Below are positions 1 through 9,046 of a DNA stretch of 64,000 nt, in pieces. The notes under the pieces were generated by a model that was not told where the DNA came from, searched no databases, and worked only from the letters and a program-made list of their open reading frames with translations. This stretch comes from Pseudorhodoplanes sinuspersici (GTDB taxonomy: Bacteria > Pseudomonadota > Alphaproteobacteria > Rhizobiales > Xanthobacteraceae), in assembly GCF_002119765.1 (NCBI RefSeq), contig NZ_CP021112.1:1110501-1174500 (forward strand), written 5' to 3'. The position numbers and the translations under genes are program-made. Positions within the stretch are counted from its first letter, which is position 1, and each line of letters begins with the position of its first letter.

Positions 1-86
1 CGGCGGTCGCCGTAGCTCGCCACGACGAACAGAAATCCGATATAGGCCAGCGCGATCGCAACAACGATCCAGGCCTCAAGAATCAT
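1..86 (-). CDS. N-terminus of SSS-type (PutP-like) sensor histidine kinase, partial
   Basis: Only the first 28 codons are present; the gene runs off the left edge on the minus strand. The ATG is at 84-86 and the translation begins [18 protein letters not shown] and continues into [12 protein letters not shown] single hydrophobic helix ending in a YGDRR-type motif is typical of the first membrane segment of the sodium:solute-symporter-like module that leads many alphaproteobacterial hybrid sensor kinases. It is divergent from mscL. With so little sequence, an ordinary SSS-family transporter is an alternative; the kinase assignment is inference from the motif. Confidence 0.5.
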   Translation of the reverse strand, partial: MILEAWIVVAIALAYIGFLFVVASYGDR

Positions 87-240
87 GGCCAGCGTCCTTT
101 CCCGACGGGCCGACCAACCATCGCATAAAACATCACAAATTGCGGTTCATGGCTACCGTTCGACCAAACCATGGGCCTTTCGTGAACTCCGGCAGGACCG
201 TATCGTTAACATCATCGGGCCCCCGCCACAGGAGAAATTG

Positions 241-666
241 ATGGCCATATTGAAGGAGTTCCAGGAATTTGCGGTCAAGGGCAATGTGGTTGATCTCGCC
301 ATCGGCGTGATCATCGGCGCCGCCTTCGGCCGTATTGTCGAGTCGCTGGTCGGCGACATGATCATGCCGATTTTCGGCGCCCTCGGCGGACTGGATTTCT
401 CCAATTACTTCATCGGGCTCTCGAAAGAGGTGACGGCCACAAACCTGGCCGATGCCAAGAAGCAGGGGGCGGTGCTGGCCTGGGGCCACTTCCTGACCGT
501 CGCCATCAACTTCCTGATCATTGCCGGCGCCCTGTTTTTCGTGGTCAAGGGCATCAACATCCTGCGCCGCCGGGTGGCCGCCGAACAACCGGCAAAGGCG
601 AGCGAGCCGCCGCGGCAGGAGAAGCTGCTGGAAGAAATCCGGGACCTGATGGCGAAGAAAAGCTAG
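241..666 (+). CDS. mscL: Large-conductance mechanosensitive channel MscL
   Basis: The 141-residue inner-membrane channel opens under membrane tension and releases solutes during hypo-osmotic shock. The start [20 protein letters not shown] is the family N-terminus. TM1 (about residues 15-45, with [12 protein letters not shown]) lines the pore and TM2 (about 75-100) follows a short periplasmic loop. The C-terminal helix is charged and ends [10 protein letters not shown]. An upstream in-frame ATG at 85 would add 52 non-homologous residues, while the ATG at 241 has AGGAGA a few bases before it, so 241 is chosen. The length equals the usual 130-145 residues. Confidence 0.95.
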   Translation: MAILKEFQEFAVKGNVVDLAIGVIIGAAFGRIVESLVGDMIMPIFGALGGLDFSNYFIGLSKEVTATNLADAKKQGAVLAWGHFLTVAINFLIIAGALFFVVKGINILRRRVAAEQPAKASEPPRQEKLLEEIRDLMAKKS

Positions 667-691
667 GCATCGGACAATCCAGAACGCGCCA

Positions 692-1867
692 ATGCCCTCA
701 CCCGATCTGCTCGGAGCCCTGCGCTCTCCGGCGCGCGAAGCGCCGGAAAGCGGCATCGTCGATATCATGAATTACGGCCGCCAGCGCGGCGGGGTCATGC
801 CGCTCTGGGCCGGCGAAGGCGATCTGCCGACGCCGTCATTCATCATCGACGCTGCGGCGCAGGCGCTGGCCGCCGGCGAGACCTTCTATACGTGGCAACG
901 TGGCATTCCCGAATTGCGGGAGGCGCTGGCGCAATATCACACTAGGCATTTCGGCCGGGTATTCACGGCCGACGAATTCTTCGTCACCGGGTCAGGCATG
1001 CAATCGATCCAGATCGCGCTGGCCATGACCGCCGAGGCCGGCAGCGAGGTGATCATTCCAACGCCCGCCTGGCCGAATGCGGCTGCGGCGACAGGCATTG
1101 CCGGTGCTCGCCCCGTCGAAGTTCCACTGCAATTTGGCAATGACGGCTGGACACTGGACATCGAACGCATCGCCGCGGCGATCACGGATCGAACCCGCGT
1201 CCTTGTGATGGTGTCGCCCTCCAATCCGACCGGATGGACCGCAACGCAGGACGAATTGCGTGAATTGCTCGCGCTTGCGCGGGCACACCGGCTCTGGATC
1301 GTTGCCGACGAAATCTATTCGCGCTTCTGGTATGGCGAAGGGGCGCGCGCGCCGTCCTTCTTCGACGTGATGGCGCCGGATGACCGGATCCTGTTCGTCA
1401 ATACGTTTTCCAAGAACTGGGCGATGACCGGCTGGCGCATGGGCTGGATCGCGGCGAATCCCTCGCTCGGGCAGGTGGTCGAAAATCTCATTCAGTATTC
1501 GACATCGGGCGTCGCGCAATTCATGCAGCGCGCCGGTGTCGTGGCGCTGAAACAGGGCGAAGACTTTGTTGCCACGCAGGTCGCCCGGGCCCGCCAAAGC
1601 CGCGACATCGCCTGCGATATCCTCGGCCGCACCGGACGCTGCCGCTTCGCCATTCCGAAGGGCGCCTTCTATCTGTTCTTTTCGGTGGACGGCGAGAACG
1701 ATATGCCGGCGCTGGCACGGCGGCTGGTGGATGAAGCGCAGGCCGGCCTTGCACCGGGTACGGCCTTTGGCGCCGGCGGCGAGCACTTCATGCGGCTGTG
1801 CTTTGCGCGCGATCCGAAACAGATTGAAGAGGCGTGCACACGGATTGCGAAGGTGTTGGAGATGTAG
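692..1867 (+). CDS. Class I/II pyridoxal-phosphate aminotransferase
   Basis: This 391-residue fold-type I aminotransferase belongs to the AspC-like family. Visible landmarks are the substrate-loop region MPLWAGEGDLPTP, the SPSNPTG motif (about residue 174), DEIYSRFWY (about 206) and the PLP-lysine motif NTFSKNWAMTGWRMGWI (about 238-254), in which the Lys after FS forms the Schiff base. A C-terminal Arg in FMRLCFARD probably binds the substrate carboxylate. The substrate cannot be told from sequence; an amino acid/2-oxo acid pair is expected. It starts 25 bases after mscL and may be co-transcribed, though no functional link is evident. Confidence 0.85.
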   Translation: MPSPDLLGALRSPAREAPESGIVDIMNYGRQRGGVMPLWAGEGDLPTPSFIIDAAAQALAAGETFYTWQRGIPELREALAQYHTRHFGRVFTADEFFVTGSGMQSIQIALAMTAEAGSEVIIPTPAWPNAAAATGIAGARPVEVPLQFGNDGWTLDIERIAAAITDRTRVLVMVSPSNPTGWTATQDELRELLALARAHRLWIVADEIYSRFWYGEGARAPSFFDVMAPDDRILFVNTFSKNWAMTGWRMGWIAANPSLGQVVENLIQYSTSGVAQFMQRAGVVALKQGEDFVATQVARARQSRDIACDILGRTGRCRFAIPKGAFYLFFSVDGENDMPALARRLVDEAQAGLAPGTAFGAGGEHFMRLCFARDPKQIEEACTRIAKVLEM

Positions 1868-1872
1868 GTGTA

Positions 1873-1899
1873 GGGCGGATTAGCGAAGCGTAATCCGCC
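1873..1899. repeat. GGCGGATTA palindromic element after aminotransferase
   Basis: The arms GGCGGATTA (1874-1882) and TAATCCGCC (1891-1899) enclose an 8-base loop, GCGAAGCG. The element lies between the convergent aminotransferase and fadB-like genes. It has no U-tract in either direction. A GGCGGATTA-GCG-type palindrome of this kind is common in proteobacterial intergenic regions. It may act as a REP-like element or contribute to termination. Confidence 0.6.
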
Positions 1900-1906
1900 A
1901 GCATTT

Positions 1907-4114
1907 CTAAGCCGCCTCTTTCTTCCCACCGCTTGCGAAGCGCCCGTAAAACGTTTCGCCCTTGGCCGCGAGATCGAGCAACAGCGCATTCGGCCTGAAG
2001 CGCGAGCCGAATGTCTTTTCCAGCCGCTCGCACAAGGCGACAAAATTCTGCACGCCCATCATGTCGATATAAGACAACGTGCCGCCGGTGAACGGCGCAA
2101 AACCGAAACCGAGGATCGAGCCGACATCGGCCTCGCGCACATCGGTCAGCACACCCTCCTCGAAGCAGCGCGCTGTTTCCAGCGCCTGGATCGCCAGCAT
2201 GCGCTTTTTCAGTTCATCGACATCGATGGTGTCGGGATCGAGCGCTCGCATCTGCAATTCAACGAGACCTGGCCACAGTTTCTTCGGTCCCTTTTCCGGA
2301 TAATCGTAGAAGCCCTTGCCGTTCTTGCGGCCGAGGCGGCCATATTTCTCCACCATATCCGACAGCAGCACCTTCTGCCGTGTATCGACCGCATCCTTGC
2401 CGAGATCGGCTTCGGTGGCTTTGAGGATTTTCCAGGCGAGATCCACCGCCACTTCATCGTTCAGCGAGAGCGGTCCGACCGGCATGCCGGCCATGCGTCC
2501 GACATTCTCGATCATCGCCGCCGGCACGCCTTCCATCAGCATCAGATGGCCTTCGCGGATATAGGTGCCGACCACGCGCGAGGTATAGAAGCCGCGTGAG
2601 TCGTTGACGACGATCGGCGTCTTCTTGATCGCGCGCACGAAATCGAGCGCCATCGCCAGCGCATCGTCTCCCGTCTGTTTGCCCATGATGATCTCGACCA
2701 GCATCATCTTCTCCACCGGCGAGAAGAAATGGATGCCGACGAACCGCGACGGGTCCTTCGCGGTCTCCGCAAGCGAGGTGATCGGCAGCGTCGAGGTGTT
2801 GGAGCCAAAAATAACATCTGGCACCACCGCCTGCGCCTTGGCGATGGTCTCCGCCTTCACCTTGCGATCCTCGAACACCGCTTCGATCACGAGATCGCAG
2901 CCCTTCAGCGCTTCATAATCATCCGTCGGCGTGATCCGCGCGAGCAGCGCATCGCGGGCAGCGGCATTCGCGCGGCCTTTGTTGATCTGGTCGGTCATCA
3001 GCTTGTGCGAATGCGCCTTGCCCTTGTCGGCCGATTCCTGATCGCGGTCGATCAGCACGACATCCAGCCCGGCATTGGCGCTGACATAGGCGATGCTGGC
3101 GCCCATGAAGCCCGCGCCGATGATGCCGACTTTCTGCAATTTGGTCTGCGGCACATTGGCGGGGCGGCGGGCGCCCTTGTTCAGTTCGCCCATCGACACG
3201 AACAGCGTGCGGATCATCGCCGCGGCTTCCTTCGAGCGCAGGATATGCGCGAAGTGACGCGACTCGACCTGCAACGCGAGATCGAACGGCAGTTGCAGCC
3301 CGTCGAACACCACCTGCAGGACCGCGCGCGCGGCCGGATAATTGTCGTAGGTTTCACGGCGATAGATCGCGTTCGCCGGCATGAATGTCATCATCCCGGC
3401 TTTCGACCAGACGAGACCACCGGGATTCTTGAAGCCCTTCACATCCCACGGCGCCTGCGCCTTGCCGCCGGCCTTGATCCAGTCTTTCGCCGCAGCGATG
3501 AGGTTGGTCGCAGGAACGACATTGTCGATCAGCTTCATGCCCTTGGCGCGCGACGCTTTGAGCTGATCGCCCTTGAGCAGATATTGCAGGGCATCGGCCG
3601 GCATCATCATGCGCGAAATACGCGTCGTGCCGCCGGCGCCGGGAAACAATCCGATTTTGATTTCCGGCAAACCCAGCCGGATCTTGTCGTTGTCGGCAGC
3701 AAGACGATGGTGGCAGGCGAGCGCCAATTCGAAGCCGCCACCCAGCGCTGTGCCGTTGAGCGCTGCGACCCACGGCTTGCCGCAGGTTTCGATGCGCCGA
3801 TAAAGCTGCGAGAGCTTGCGGCTTTCCTCAAACAGGCGCTTCGCTGCGGCTTCCTCGCCCTGCGACTGCACCATCTGCGCATAATGCGCCGACATGCTGT
3901 TGAGCAGCGTCAGATCAGCACCGGCGCAGAACGTGTCCTTGCCCGAGGTGATGACCACGCCTTTGATGGCTTCATCGGCGGTCGTCTTCTCGACGATCTC
4001 GAACAATTCCAGGATCGTTGCGACGTCGATGACATTCATCGACCGCCCCGGCGCGTCCCACGTCACCAGCGCGATGCCGTCTGAGTCGGTTTCCAGCTTG
4101 AAGTTGGTGGTCAT
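1907..4114 (-). CDS. fadJ: Fatty oxidation multifunctional protein (enoyl-CoA hydratase / 3-hydroxyacyl-CoA dehydrogenase)
   Basis: The 735-residue trifunctional-type alpha subunit carries out the hydration and NAD-dependent oxidation steps of beta-oxidation. The N-terminal crotonase domain (about 1-190) shows [17 protein letters not shown] and [15 protein letters not shown] with the catalytic Glu of PEI. The dehydrogenase domain begins near residue 325 with the Rossmann motif [15 protein letters not shown], followed by [13 protein letters not shown] with the catalytic His. The C-terminal 3HCDH domain includes [11 protein letters not shown] and NGKGFYDYP. The ATG is at 4114. The thiolase lies about 60 bases upstream on the same strand, so the two probably form one operon and complex. 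fadB or fadJ is hard to separate by eye. Confidence 0.92.
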   Translation of the reverse strand: MTTNFKLETDSDGIALVTWDAPGRSMNVIDVATILELFEIVEKTTADEAIKGVVITSGKDTFCAGADLTLLNSMSAHYAQMVQSQGEEAAAKRLFEESRKLSQLYRRIETCGKPWVAALNGTALGGGFELALACHHRLAADNDKIRLGLPEIKIGLFPGAGGTTRISRMMMPADALQYLLKGDQLKASRAKGMKLIDNVVPATNLIAAAKDWIKAGGKAQAPWDVKGFKNPGGLVWSKAGMMTFMPANAIYRRETYDNYPAARAVLQVVFDGLQLPFDLALQVESRHFAHILRSKEAAAMIRTLFVSMGELNKGARRPANVPQTKLQKVGIIGAGFMGASIAYVSANAGLDVVLIDRDQESADKGKAHSHKLMTDQINKGRANAAARDALLARITPTDDYEALKGCDLVIEAVFEDRKVKAETIAKAQAVVPDVIFGSNTSTLPITSLAETAKDPSRFVGIHFFSPVEKMMLVEIIMGKQTGDDALAMALDFVRAIKKTPIVVNDSRGFYTSRVVGTYIREGHLMLMEGVPAAMIENVGRMAGMPVGPLSLNDEVAVDLAWKILKATEADLGKDAVDTRQKVLLSDMVEKYGRLGRKNGKGFYDYPEKGPKKLWPGLVELQMRALDPDTIDVDELKKRMLAIQALETARCFEEGVLTDVREADVGSILGFGFAPFTGGTLSYIDMMGVQNFVALCERLEKTFGSRFRPNALLLDLAAKGETFYGRFASGGKKEAA

Positions 4115-4128
4115 CTCTTGCTCCGGCC

Positions 4129-4171
4129 GTTCCCCTCCCCCGCGAGCACTTGCGAGTGGTGGGGAGGGGAA
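4129..4171. repeat. Palindromic spacer between thiolase and multifunctional beta-oxidation genes
   Basis: The arms TTCCCCTCCCC and GGGGAGGGGAA flank a loop of about 20 bases in the spacer between the two fad genes. The poly-C/poly-G arms resemble the outer arms of the element at 59037-59127 (TTCACCCTCCC/GGGAGGGTGAA), which suggests a dispersed REP-like family. No T-run follows, so a simple intrinsic terminator is unlikely. Confidence 0.55.
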
Positions 4172-4174
4172 AAA

Positions 4175-5383
4175 TCAAACCCGCTCGATGATCGTCGCCG
4201 TGCCCATGCCGGCACCGATGCAAAGTGTGATCAGCGCGGTGTTGAGATTGCGCCGCTCCAACTCGTCGAGCACAGTGCCGACCAGCATCGCGCCGGTTGC
4301 GCCGAGCGGATGCCCCATGGCGATGGCGCCGCCATTCACGTTGATCCTGTCATGCGGGATATCGAACGCCTGCATGTAACGCAGCACCACCGAGGCGAAG
4401 GCTTCGTTGAGCTCGAACAGATCGATATCGGCAACCGACATGCCGGCTTTCCTCAGGACCTTCTCTGTCACCGGCACAGGACCCGTGAGCATGATGCCGG
4501 GCTCCGAACCGATATTCGCAAAGGCCCTGATGCGTGCCCGCGGCTTCAGACCCGCGGCCTCACCCGCCTCCTTGTTGCCGATCAGCACAGCCGCTGCGCC
4601 ATCGACAATGCCGGACGAATTGCCGGCGTGATGCACGTGGTTGATCTCTTCGATTTCGGGATAGCGCTGCGATGCCACCGCGTCGAAGCCGCCCATCTGG
4701 CCCATCTCGACAAAGGACGGCTTGAGCGAGGCCAGCGACTGCATGGTGGTCGAAGGCCGCATATGCTCGTCCTTGTCGAGCAGCGTGATGCCGTTCACAT
4801 CCTTGATCGGAAGGATCGACTTCGTGAAGCGGCCTTCTTCCCAGCTTTGCGCCGCGCGCTTCTGGCTCTCCACCGCATAGGCGTCGACATCGTCGCGCGA
4901 GAAACCATACTTTGTCGCGATCAGATCGGCCGACACGCCTTGCGGCATGAAATAGGTCGGGATCGCCGCCATCGGATCGGCAAACCAGGCGCCGCCCGAA
5001 GCGCCGATGCCGACGCGGCTCATCGATTCGACGCCGCCGCCGATGGTCATGTTGTGCTGGCCGGACATTACCTCGGCCGCGGCGAAATTCACCGCATCGA
5101 GACCCGACGCACAGAAACGGTTGATCTGGATGCCGGGCACATGATCGCCATAGCCGGCCAGCAGCGCCGAGATTCGCGCGACATCGCCGCCGGCTTCACC
5201 GACGGGATCGACGCAGCCCATCACCACGTCATCGACCAGTTCGGGATCGAGATTGTTGCGCTCGCGCACGCCCCTCAGCACCTGCGAGCCGAGATTGACG
5301 GTCGAGACCTCATGCAGGGACCCGTCCACCTTGCCGCGCCCCCGCGGCGAACGAAGATGATCGTAGATGAAGGCGTCGGTCAT
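4175..5383 (-). CDS. fadA: Acetyl-CoA C-acyltransferase (thiolase)
   Basis: The 402-residue thiolase cleaves 3-ketoacyl-CoA with CoA in the last beta-oxidation step. The nucleophilic Cys is in [15 protein letters not shown] (about residue 90), the His base in [16 protein letters not shown] (about 352) and the second catalytic Cys in [13 protein letters not shown] (about 390). The ATG at 5383 gives [18 protein letters not shown], a normal family start. It lies upstream of the multifunctional protein gene on the same strand, as the beta subunit gene often does. A biosynthetic thiolase is less likely given this partner. Confidence 0.92.
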   Translation of the reverse strand: MTDAFIYDHLRSPRGRGKVDGSLHEVSTVNLGSQVLRGVRERNNLDPELVDDVVMGCVDPVGEAGGDVARISALLAGYGDHVPGIQINRFCASGLDAVNFAAAEVMSGQHNMTIGGGVESMSRVGIGASGGAWFADPMAAIPTYFMPQGVSADLIATKYGFSRDDVDAYAVESQKRAAQSWEEGRFTKSILPIKDVNGITLLDKDEHMRPSTTMQSLASLKPSFVEMGQMGGFDAVASQRYPEIEEINHVHHAGNSSGIVDGAAAVLIGNKEAGEAAGLKPRARIRAFANIGSEPGIMLTGPVPVTEKVLRKAGMSVADIDLFELNEAFASVVLRYMQAFDIPHDRINVNGGAIAMGHPLGATGAMLVGTVLDELERRNLNTALITLCIGAGMGTATIIERV

Positions 5384-5412
5384 GCAGACACTCCCCGTTC
5401 CCCCGCGACTGG

Positions 5413-5476
5413 GTCCCCGCGAAGGCGGGGCCCATAGCCACCATGAACGATTATGGGTCCCCGCCTTCGCGGGGAC
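5413..5476. repeat. Paired inverted REP-like element (GTCCCCGCGAAGGCGGGG family)
   Basis: The arm GTCCCCGCGAAGGCGGGG plus CCCATA (5413-5436) is matched in reverse complement by 5452-5476, with one base inserted. The two arms are separated by about 15 bases, and each arm is itself palindromic. The element lies in the divergent spacer between the thiolase gene and uup. Related copies occur at 25661-25727 and 45103-45174, so this is a dispersed family with a paired layout. Confidence 0.75.
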
Positions 5477-5540
5477 GACTCCTGATTTAATCGCTGCGCA
5501 TCAACATTACAGAGAGACATATAAAAGTCAGGTTGATGAA

Positions 5541-5568
5541 TTGCAGACGACCCAGCCACTTTTATAAT
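5541..5568 (+). promoter_or_regulatory. Sigma-70-type promoter for uup
   Basis: TTGCAG (5541-5546) and TATAAT (5563-5568) are separated by 16 bases, and the Uup start codon is 36 bases downstream of the -10 box. The AT-rich run around it stands out in a GC-rich spacer. It is a sequence match only. Confidence 0.55.
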
Positions 5569-5603
5569 GGCGAGCGGCCCGCCCACGCGATACACCCCGC
5601 CCC

Positions 5604-7415
5604 ATGGCACCTCTGATCCAGCTTCGCGATATCGGGCTCACTTTTGGCGGCACGCCGCTTCTGACCAATGCCGAATTGCAGGTTTCGGCCGGCGAACGGG
5701 TGTGTCTGGTGGGCCGCAACGGGTCGGGCAAATCGACGCTGCTGAAAATCACCGCCGGGATGATCGAGCCGGACCGGGGAACCGTGTTCACCCAGCCGGG
5801 CGCCACCATCCGCTATCTGCCGCAGGAACCGGATTTCTCCGGTCACGCCACCACCCTGTCCTATGTGCAGGCGGGCCTGGCTCCGGGCGATGACACCTAT
5901 CAGGCGCAATACCTCCTGGAACAGCTCGGCCTGACCGGCCACGAAGACCCCACCCATCTCTCGGGTGGTGAGGCACGCCGCGCCGCGATCGCGCGCGTGC
6001 TCGCCCCCTCGCCCGACATCCTACTGCTGGACGAGCCGACCAACCATCTCGATCTCACCACCATCGAATGGCTGGAAACCGAATTGAAGAGCCGGCGCTC
6101 GGCGCTGGTCATCATCAGCCATGACCGCCGCTTCCTCGACAATCTCACGCGCGTCACGGTGTGGCTCGATCGCGGCAAGACGCGGCGGCTGGAGGTCGGC
6201 TTTCGCGATTTCGAGACAAAGCGCGACGAAATCCTCGCCGAGGAAGAACTCGAACAGCACAAGCTGGATCGCAAGATCGCCGCGGAAGAAGACTGGGTCC
6301 GGTATGGCGTGACCGCGCGACGAAAGCGCAATGTCCGCCGCATGGCCGAATTGCAGGCCTTGCGCAAAAGCCGGAACGATTATCGCGGCAGCGTCGGCAA
6401 GGCCGAGATCACCGCCGCCGAAGCCGACAAATCCGGCACGCTGGTGATCGAGGCGAAACATATCTCGAAGTTTTATGATGAGCGTCCGATCGTCAGCGAT
6501 TTCTCGACCCGCATCAACCGTGCCGATCGCATCGGCATCGTCGGGCCGAATGGCAGCGGCAAGACGACGCTGCTCTCGCTGCTGACCGGCACGCTCGCGC
6601 CCGATTCCGGTTCGGTGCGGATCGGCACCAATATCGAGATGGCCAGCCTCGAACAGGATCGCGACAGCCTCAATCCGGAATGGACGCTGGCCGAAGCGAT
6701 GACCGACGGCAAGGGCGATACCGTCAGCATCGGCGGACAGACGAAACACGTCGTCGGCTATATGAAGGACTTTCTGTTCAGCCCCGAACAGATCCGCACG
6801 CAATTGCGCGCTTTGTCGGGCGGCGAACGCGGGCGGCTGATGCTGGCCCGCGCGCTGGCGCGGCCATCGAACCTGCTGGTGCTCGACGAACCAACCAACG
6901 ATCTCGATCTCGAAACACTCGACGTATTGGAAGAAACGCTCAGCGATTATTCCGGCACGGTGATCCTGATCAGCCATGACCGCGATTTTCTCGACCGCGT
7001 GGTGAGTTCGGTGATCGTGCCGGAAGGCAATGGTCGCTGGAACGAATATGCCGGCGGCTATTCCGACATGCTGGCGCAGCGCGGCGCCGACATTGCCTCG
7101 ACCAAGCCTGTGCGCAACGCCACCGCGAGAGAACAAAAAGCCGCAGCCGCGGCCGCCGCGGCCACCAAGCCGAAGAAAAAACTCAACTTCAACGACAGGC
7201 ATGCACTCGAAAATCTGCCCAAGCAGATCGCCAGGCTCGAAGGCGAGATCAAGACGCTGCAGAGCAAGCTCGACGATCCGGAGCTCTATGCGCGCGACCG
7301 CAAGGCCTTCGATGCGGCGATGACCGCGATCTCGAAAGCGCAAACAGACCTCGCGGCTGCGGAAGAAAAGTGGCTCGAACTTGAGATGCTGCGCGAAGAG
7401 GTCGAGGGGGCTTAG
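5604..7415 (+). CDS. uup: ABC-F family ATPase, Uup-like
   Basis: The 603-residue cytosolic protein has two ATP-binding cassettes and no membrane segments. Cassette 1 has GRNGSGKST (Walker A, about residue 38), LSGGEARRAAIARVL and LLLDEPTNHLD. Cassette 2 has GPNGSGKTT (about 315), LSGGERGRLMLARAL and LVLDEPTNDLD. The linker (about 190-275) is charged and helical like the ABC-F P-site tRNA interaction motif. The last 90 residues form a Lys/Glu-rich coiled coil after an Ala/Lys stretch, the hallmark of Uup. Family members act on ribosomes or branched DNA. It has its own promoter upstream. Confidence 0.88.
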   Translation: MAPLIQLRDIGLTFGGTPLLTNAELQVSAGERVCLVGRNGSGKSTLLKITAGMIEPDRGTVFTQPGATIRYLPQEPDFSGHATTLSYVQAGLAPGDDTYQAQYLLEQLGLTGHEDPTHLSGGEARRAAIARVLAPSPDILLLDEPTNHLDLTTIEWLETELKSRRSALVIISHDRRFLDNLTRVTVWLDRGKTRRLEVGFRDFETKRDEILAEEELEQHKLDRKIAAEEDWVRYGVTARRKRNVRRMAELQALRKSRNDYRGSVGKAEITAAEADKSGTLVIEAKHISKFYDERPIVSDFSTRINRADRIGIVGPNGSGKTTLLSLLTGTLAPDSGSVRIGTNIEMASLEQDRDSLNPEWTLAEAMTDGKGDTVSIGGQTKHVVGYMKDFLFSPEQIRTQLRALSGGERGRLMLARALARPSNLLVLDEPTNDLDLETLDVLEETLSDYSGTVILISHDRDFLDRVVSSVIVPEGNGRWNEYAGGYSDMLAQRGADIASTKPVRNATAREQKAAAAAAAATKPKKKLNFNDRHALENLPKQIARLEGEIKTLQSKLDDPELYARDRKAFDAAMTAISKAQTDLAAAEEKWLELEMLREEVEGA

Positions 7416-7433
7416 GCCGGGCGTATCCCGGCC
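7415..7433. terminator. Hairpin immediately after uup
   Basis: GGCCGGG, loop CGTAT, CCCGGCC starts on the last base of the uup stop codon. The stem is strong (7 GC pairs) but no T-run follows, so it is either a weak or Rho-assisted terminator or a 3' mRNA stabiliser. The same core (GGCCGGG-TAT-CCCGGCC) recurs at 27776-27802. Confidence 0.45.
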
Positions 7434-7535
7434 ACCGCGAGCCGGATCTTCGGCGCCTTCCGAGCATATTGGGACGAATATCGAGGGAATTGCTTTACGG
7501 TTTTCCTGCGAGGCTGCGCCGTCCGTCATTTGCCC

Positions 7536-8105
7536 ATGAGAGAGACCGCCATGTCCCTTCGAGCCATGTCCTTTCGAGCCATGTCCTTACGGGCTGTGTC
7601 CTTGCGAGCCATGTCCTTACGATTTGCAATGGCCGTCGCCGCGCTGGTTCTGATCGCGGCGCAAGACCGGCTGCTGGCAAAGCCGCTGGCCTGCCCAAAC
7701 AATCCGGCCGCGGCCAACACGATCTCGGCCGAGGATCTGAAATCGCTCGCGGCCTCCGGCAACAGCATCGATCGCGCCGCCGCGCTCGATCGCATTGTCG
7801 CGACCTTGCGTGATCGCGGCATGAGCGCCGGCAACATCGTCGACAATCTGGTTTCCGCCTACTGCCCGATCGTCGCCGCCAATGCCGCACTCGACGACCG
7901 GCAGAAAGCAACGACGGTGCGCAGCTTCGCCTCGCAAGCGTCGCGCGCCGTTTACGCGCCCGAAGAGGCCGACGAAATCATCCTCGATGTCCCGCTGCCG
8001 CCCGCGGCCGCCAAGGCGATCAACGACAAGGCCAAAGCCGAGCGGATGTCACCACAGGAATGGGCGGCCAAGATCATCATCAACGATCTCAAGACGGCGC
8101 GTTAG
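7536..8105 (+). CDS. Secreted protein of unknown function with repeat-expanded N-terminus
   Basis: I do not recognise the family. The protein is about 189 residues. After an Arg-rich n-region built from five copies of a 15-base repeat (7551-7625), a hydrophobic stretch (AMAVAALVLIAA) and LLAKPLA look like a signal peptide with cleavage near residue 45. The mature part is helical, Ala- and Asp-rich, with two Cys (ACPNN and YCPIV), and ends SPQEWAAKIIINDLKTAR. The start is ambiguous: ATG codons at 7536, 7551, 7566, 7581 and 7611 are all in frame. GAGAGA lies before 7551, so that is a good alternative. Confidence 0.6.
   Translation: MRETAMSLRAMSFRAMSLRAVSLRAMSLRFAMAVAALVLIAAQDRLLAKPLACPNNPAAANTISAEDLKSLAASGNSIDRAAALDRIVATLRDRGMSAGNIVDNLVSAYCPIVAANAALDDRQKATTVRSFASQASRAVYAPEEADEIILDVPLPPAAAKAINDKAKAERMSPQEWAAKIIINDLKTAR
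7551..7625 (+). repeat. 15-bp tandem repeat, five units, at the 5' end of a coding region
   Basis: Five consecutive 15-mers follow the pattern RTGTCCYTWCGRGCC: ATGTCCCTTCGAGCC, ATGTCCTTTCGAGCC, ATGTCCTTACGGGCT, GTGTCCTTGCGAGCC and ATGTCCTTACGATTT. Each unit encodes M-S-L/F-R-A and four of the five begin with ATG. The length is a multiple of three, so unit gain or loss would keep the frame. Confidence 0.9.
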
Positions 8106-8125
8106 GGCGCAGCAACGATCGAGCG

Positions 8126-8893
8126 TCAGGCGACCGCTGCGTCCTGCAGCCCGGCCGAAAGGCAGAGGCGGTTGCGGCCCGCGGCCTTGGCGGCATAGAG
8201 CGCGCGGTCGGCTTCGGCATAAAGCGCATCGAAGCTGCGGCCGTCGCCAATGGCCGCGCCCGCCGAGACGGTCACTGTCACGGCGATACGATGCGCCACG
8301 ATCGGCGTTCCGGCGATGCGCGTGCAAAACGCCTTCACTCGGTCGATCACAAGCTCGGGCGGCGTATCGGAGGAGACCACCGCAAATTCCTCGCCGCCCA
8401 GGCGGCCGATCATGCCGAGGCCGCCAAGCTCCGCCGCCATGCGCTGGCCGATGGTCTTCAGCACGGCATCGCCGACGCGATGGCCATAGGTGTCGTTCAC
8501 GCTTTTGAACTTGTCGATATCGATGATGATCAGCACCAGCGTCGTGCCGGCCGCGGCGTCGGCGCGATCGAGAATGGCTCTGCGATTGGCAAGGCCGGTG
8601 AGCGGATCGGTCAGGCTCATCAGCTCGACCTCGGCTTTCGCCTGATGCAGCGACAGATGCGTGCGGCCGATGCCGTAGAGGATCGGCACGGCAATCACGA
8701 TCGCCGCGAAGATCGTCACCGCCCAGGAGCGCAGGCTGTCGCCCCAACTCACGAAAAAGACCAGCTGGTTGACGATGTCGATGACCAGCGCCACCACGAC
8801 CGCAAGGGTCGTCGCACTGGCGACATAGGTGACGAGCTCTCGCCGGTTGCGGACAACAGGACGAACAAGGATGGCGGCGAGAACACGGAGCAT
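8126..8893 (-). CDS. Membrane-anchored diguanylate cyclase (GGDEF)
   Basis: The protein is about 255 residues and makes cyclic di-GMP from two GTP. Two hydrophobic segments at the N-terminus (about 23-50 and 58-78) anchor it. The GGDEF domain starts at LTDPLTGLANRRA, continues with IIIDIDKFKSVNDTYGHRVGD and has the active-site loop RLGGEEF. The positions nine and six residues before GGEEF are both Gly rather than the Arg and Asp of an I-site, so product feedback inhibition is unlikely. I prefer the ATG at 8893 (MLRVLAAIL) over a TTG 15 bases upstream. It has no recognisable sensor domain beyond the membrane segments. Confidence 0.88.
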   Translation of the reverse strand: MLRVLAAILVRPVVRNRRELVTYVASATTLAVVVALVIDIVNQLVFFVSWGDSLRSWAVTIFAAIVIAVPILYGIGRTHLSLHQAKAEVELMSLTDPLTGLANRRAILDRADAAAGTTLVLIIIDIDKFKSVNDTYGHRVGDAVLKTIGQRMAAELGGLGMIGRLGGEEFAVVSSDTPPELVIDRVKAFCTRIAGTPIVAHRIAVTVTVSAGAAIGDGRSFDALYAEADRALYAAKAAGRNRLCLSAGLQDAAVA

Positions 8894-9046
8894 GGCGGGT
8901 CTGAACAAACGTGATGCAAGAAAAGTTACCGGTGAGGTCCTAAGGCGGGCTTAACCGATTCAGAGTTTGTTCAACATGGAATCGATGACGCTCCTACTCC
9001 TGCGCGACTTGCATCCACCGCTCGTCCCCGCGCAGGCTTGCTAGCG

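Noticed and set aside
2729..4084. Long plus-strand open frame (about 450 codons) opposite the multifunctional beta-oxidation gene
   Set aside because: Antisense shadow of a GC-rich gene; Arg/His/Asp-rich product without domain features. The same applies to long antisense frames at 4118-5437, 6021-7529, 11595-12815, 14776-15957, 19500-20936, 28351-29367 and 61376-62542.
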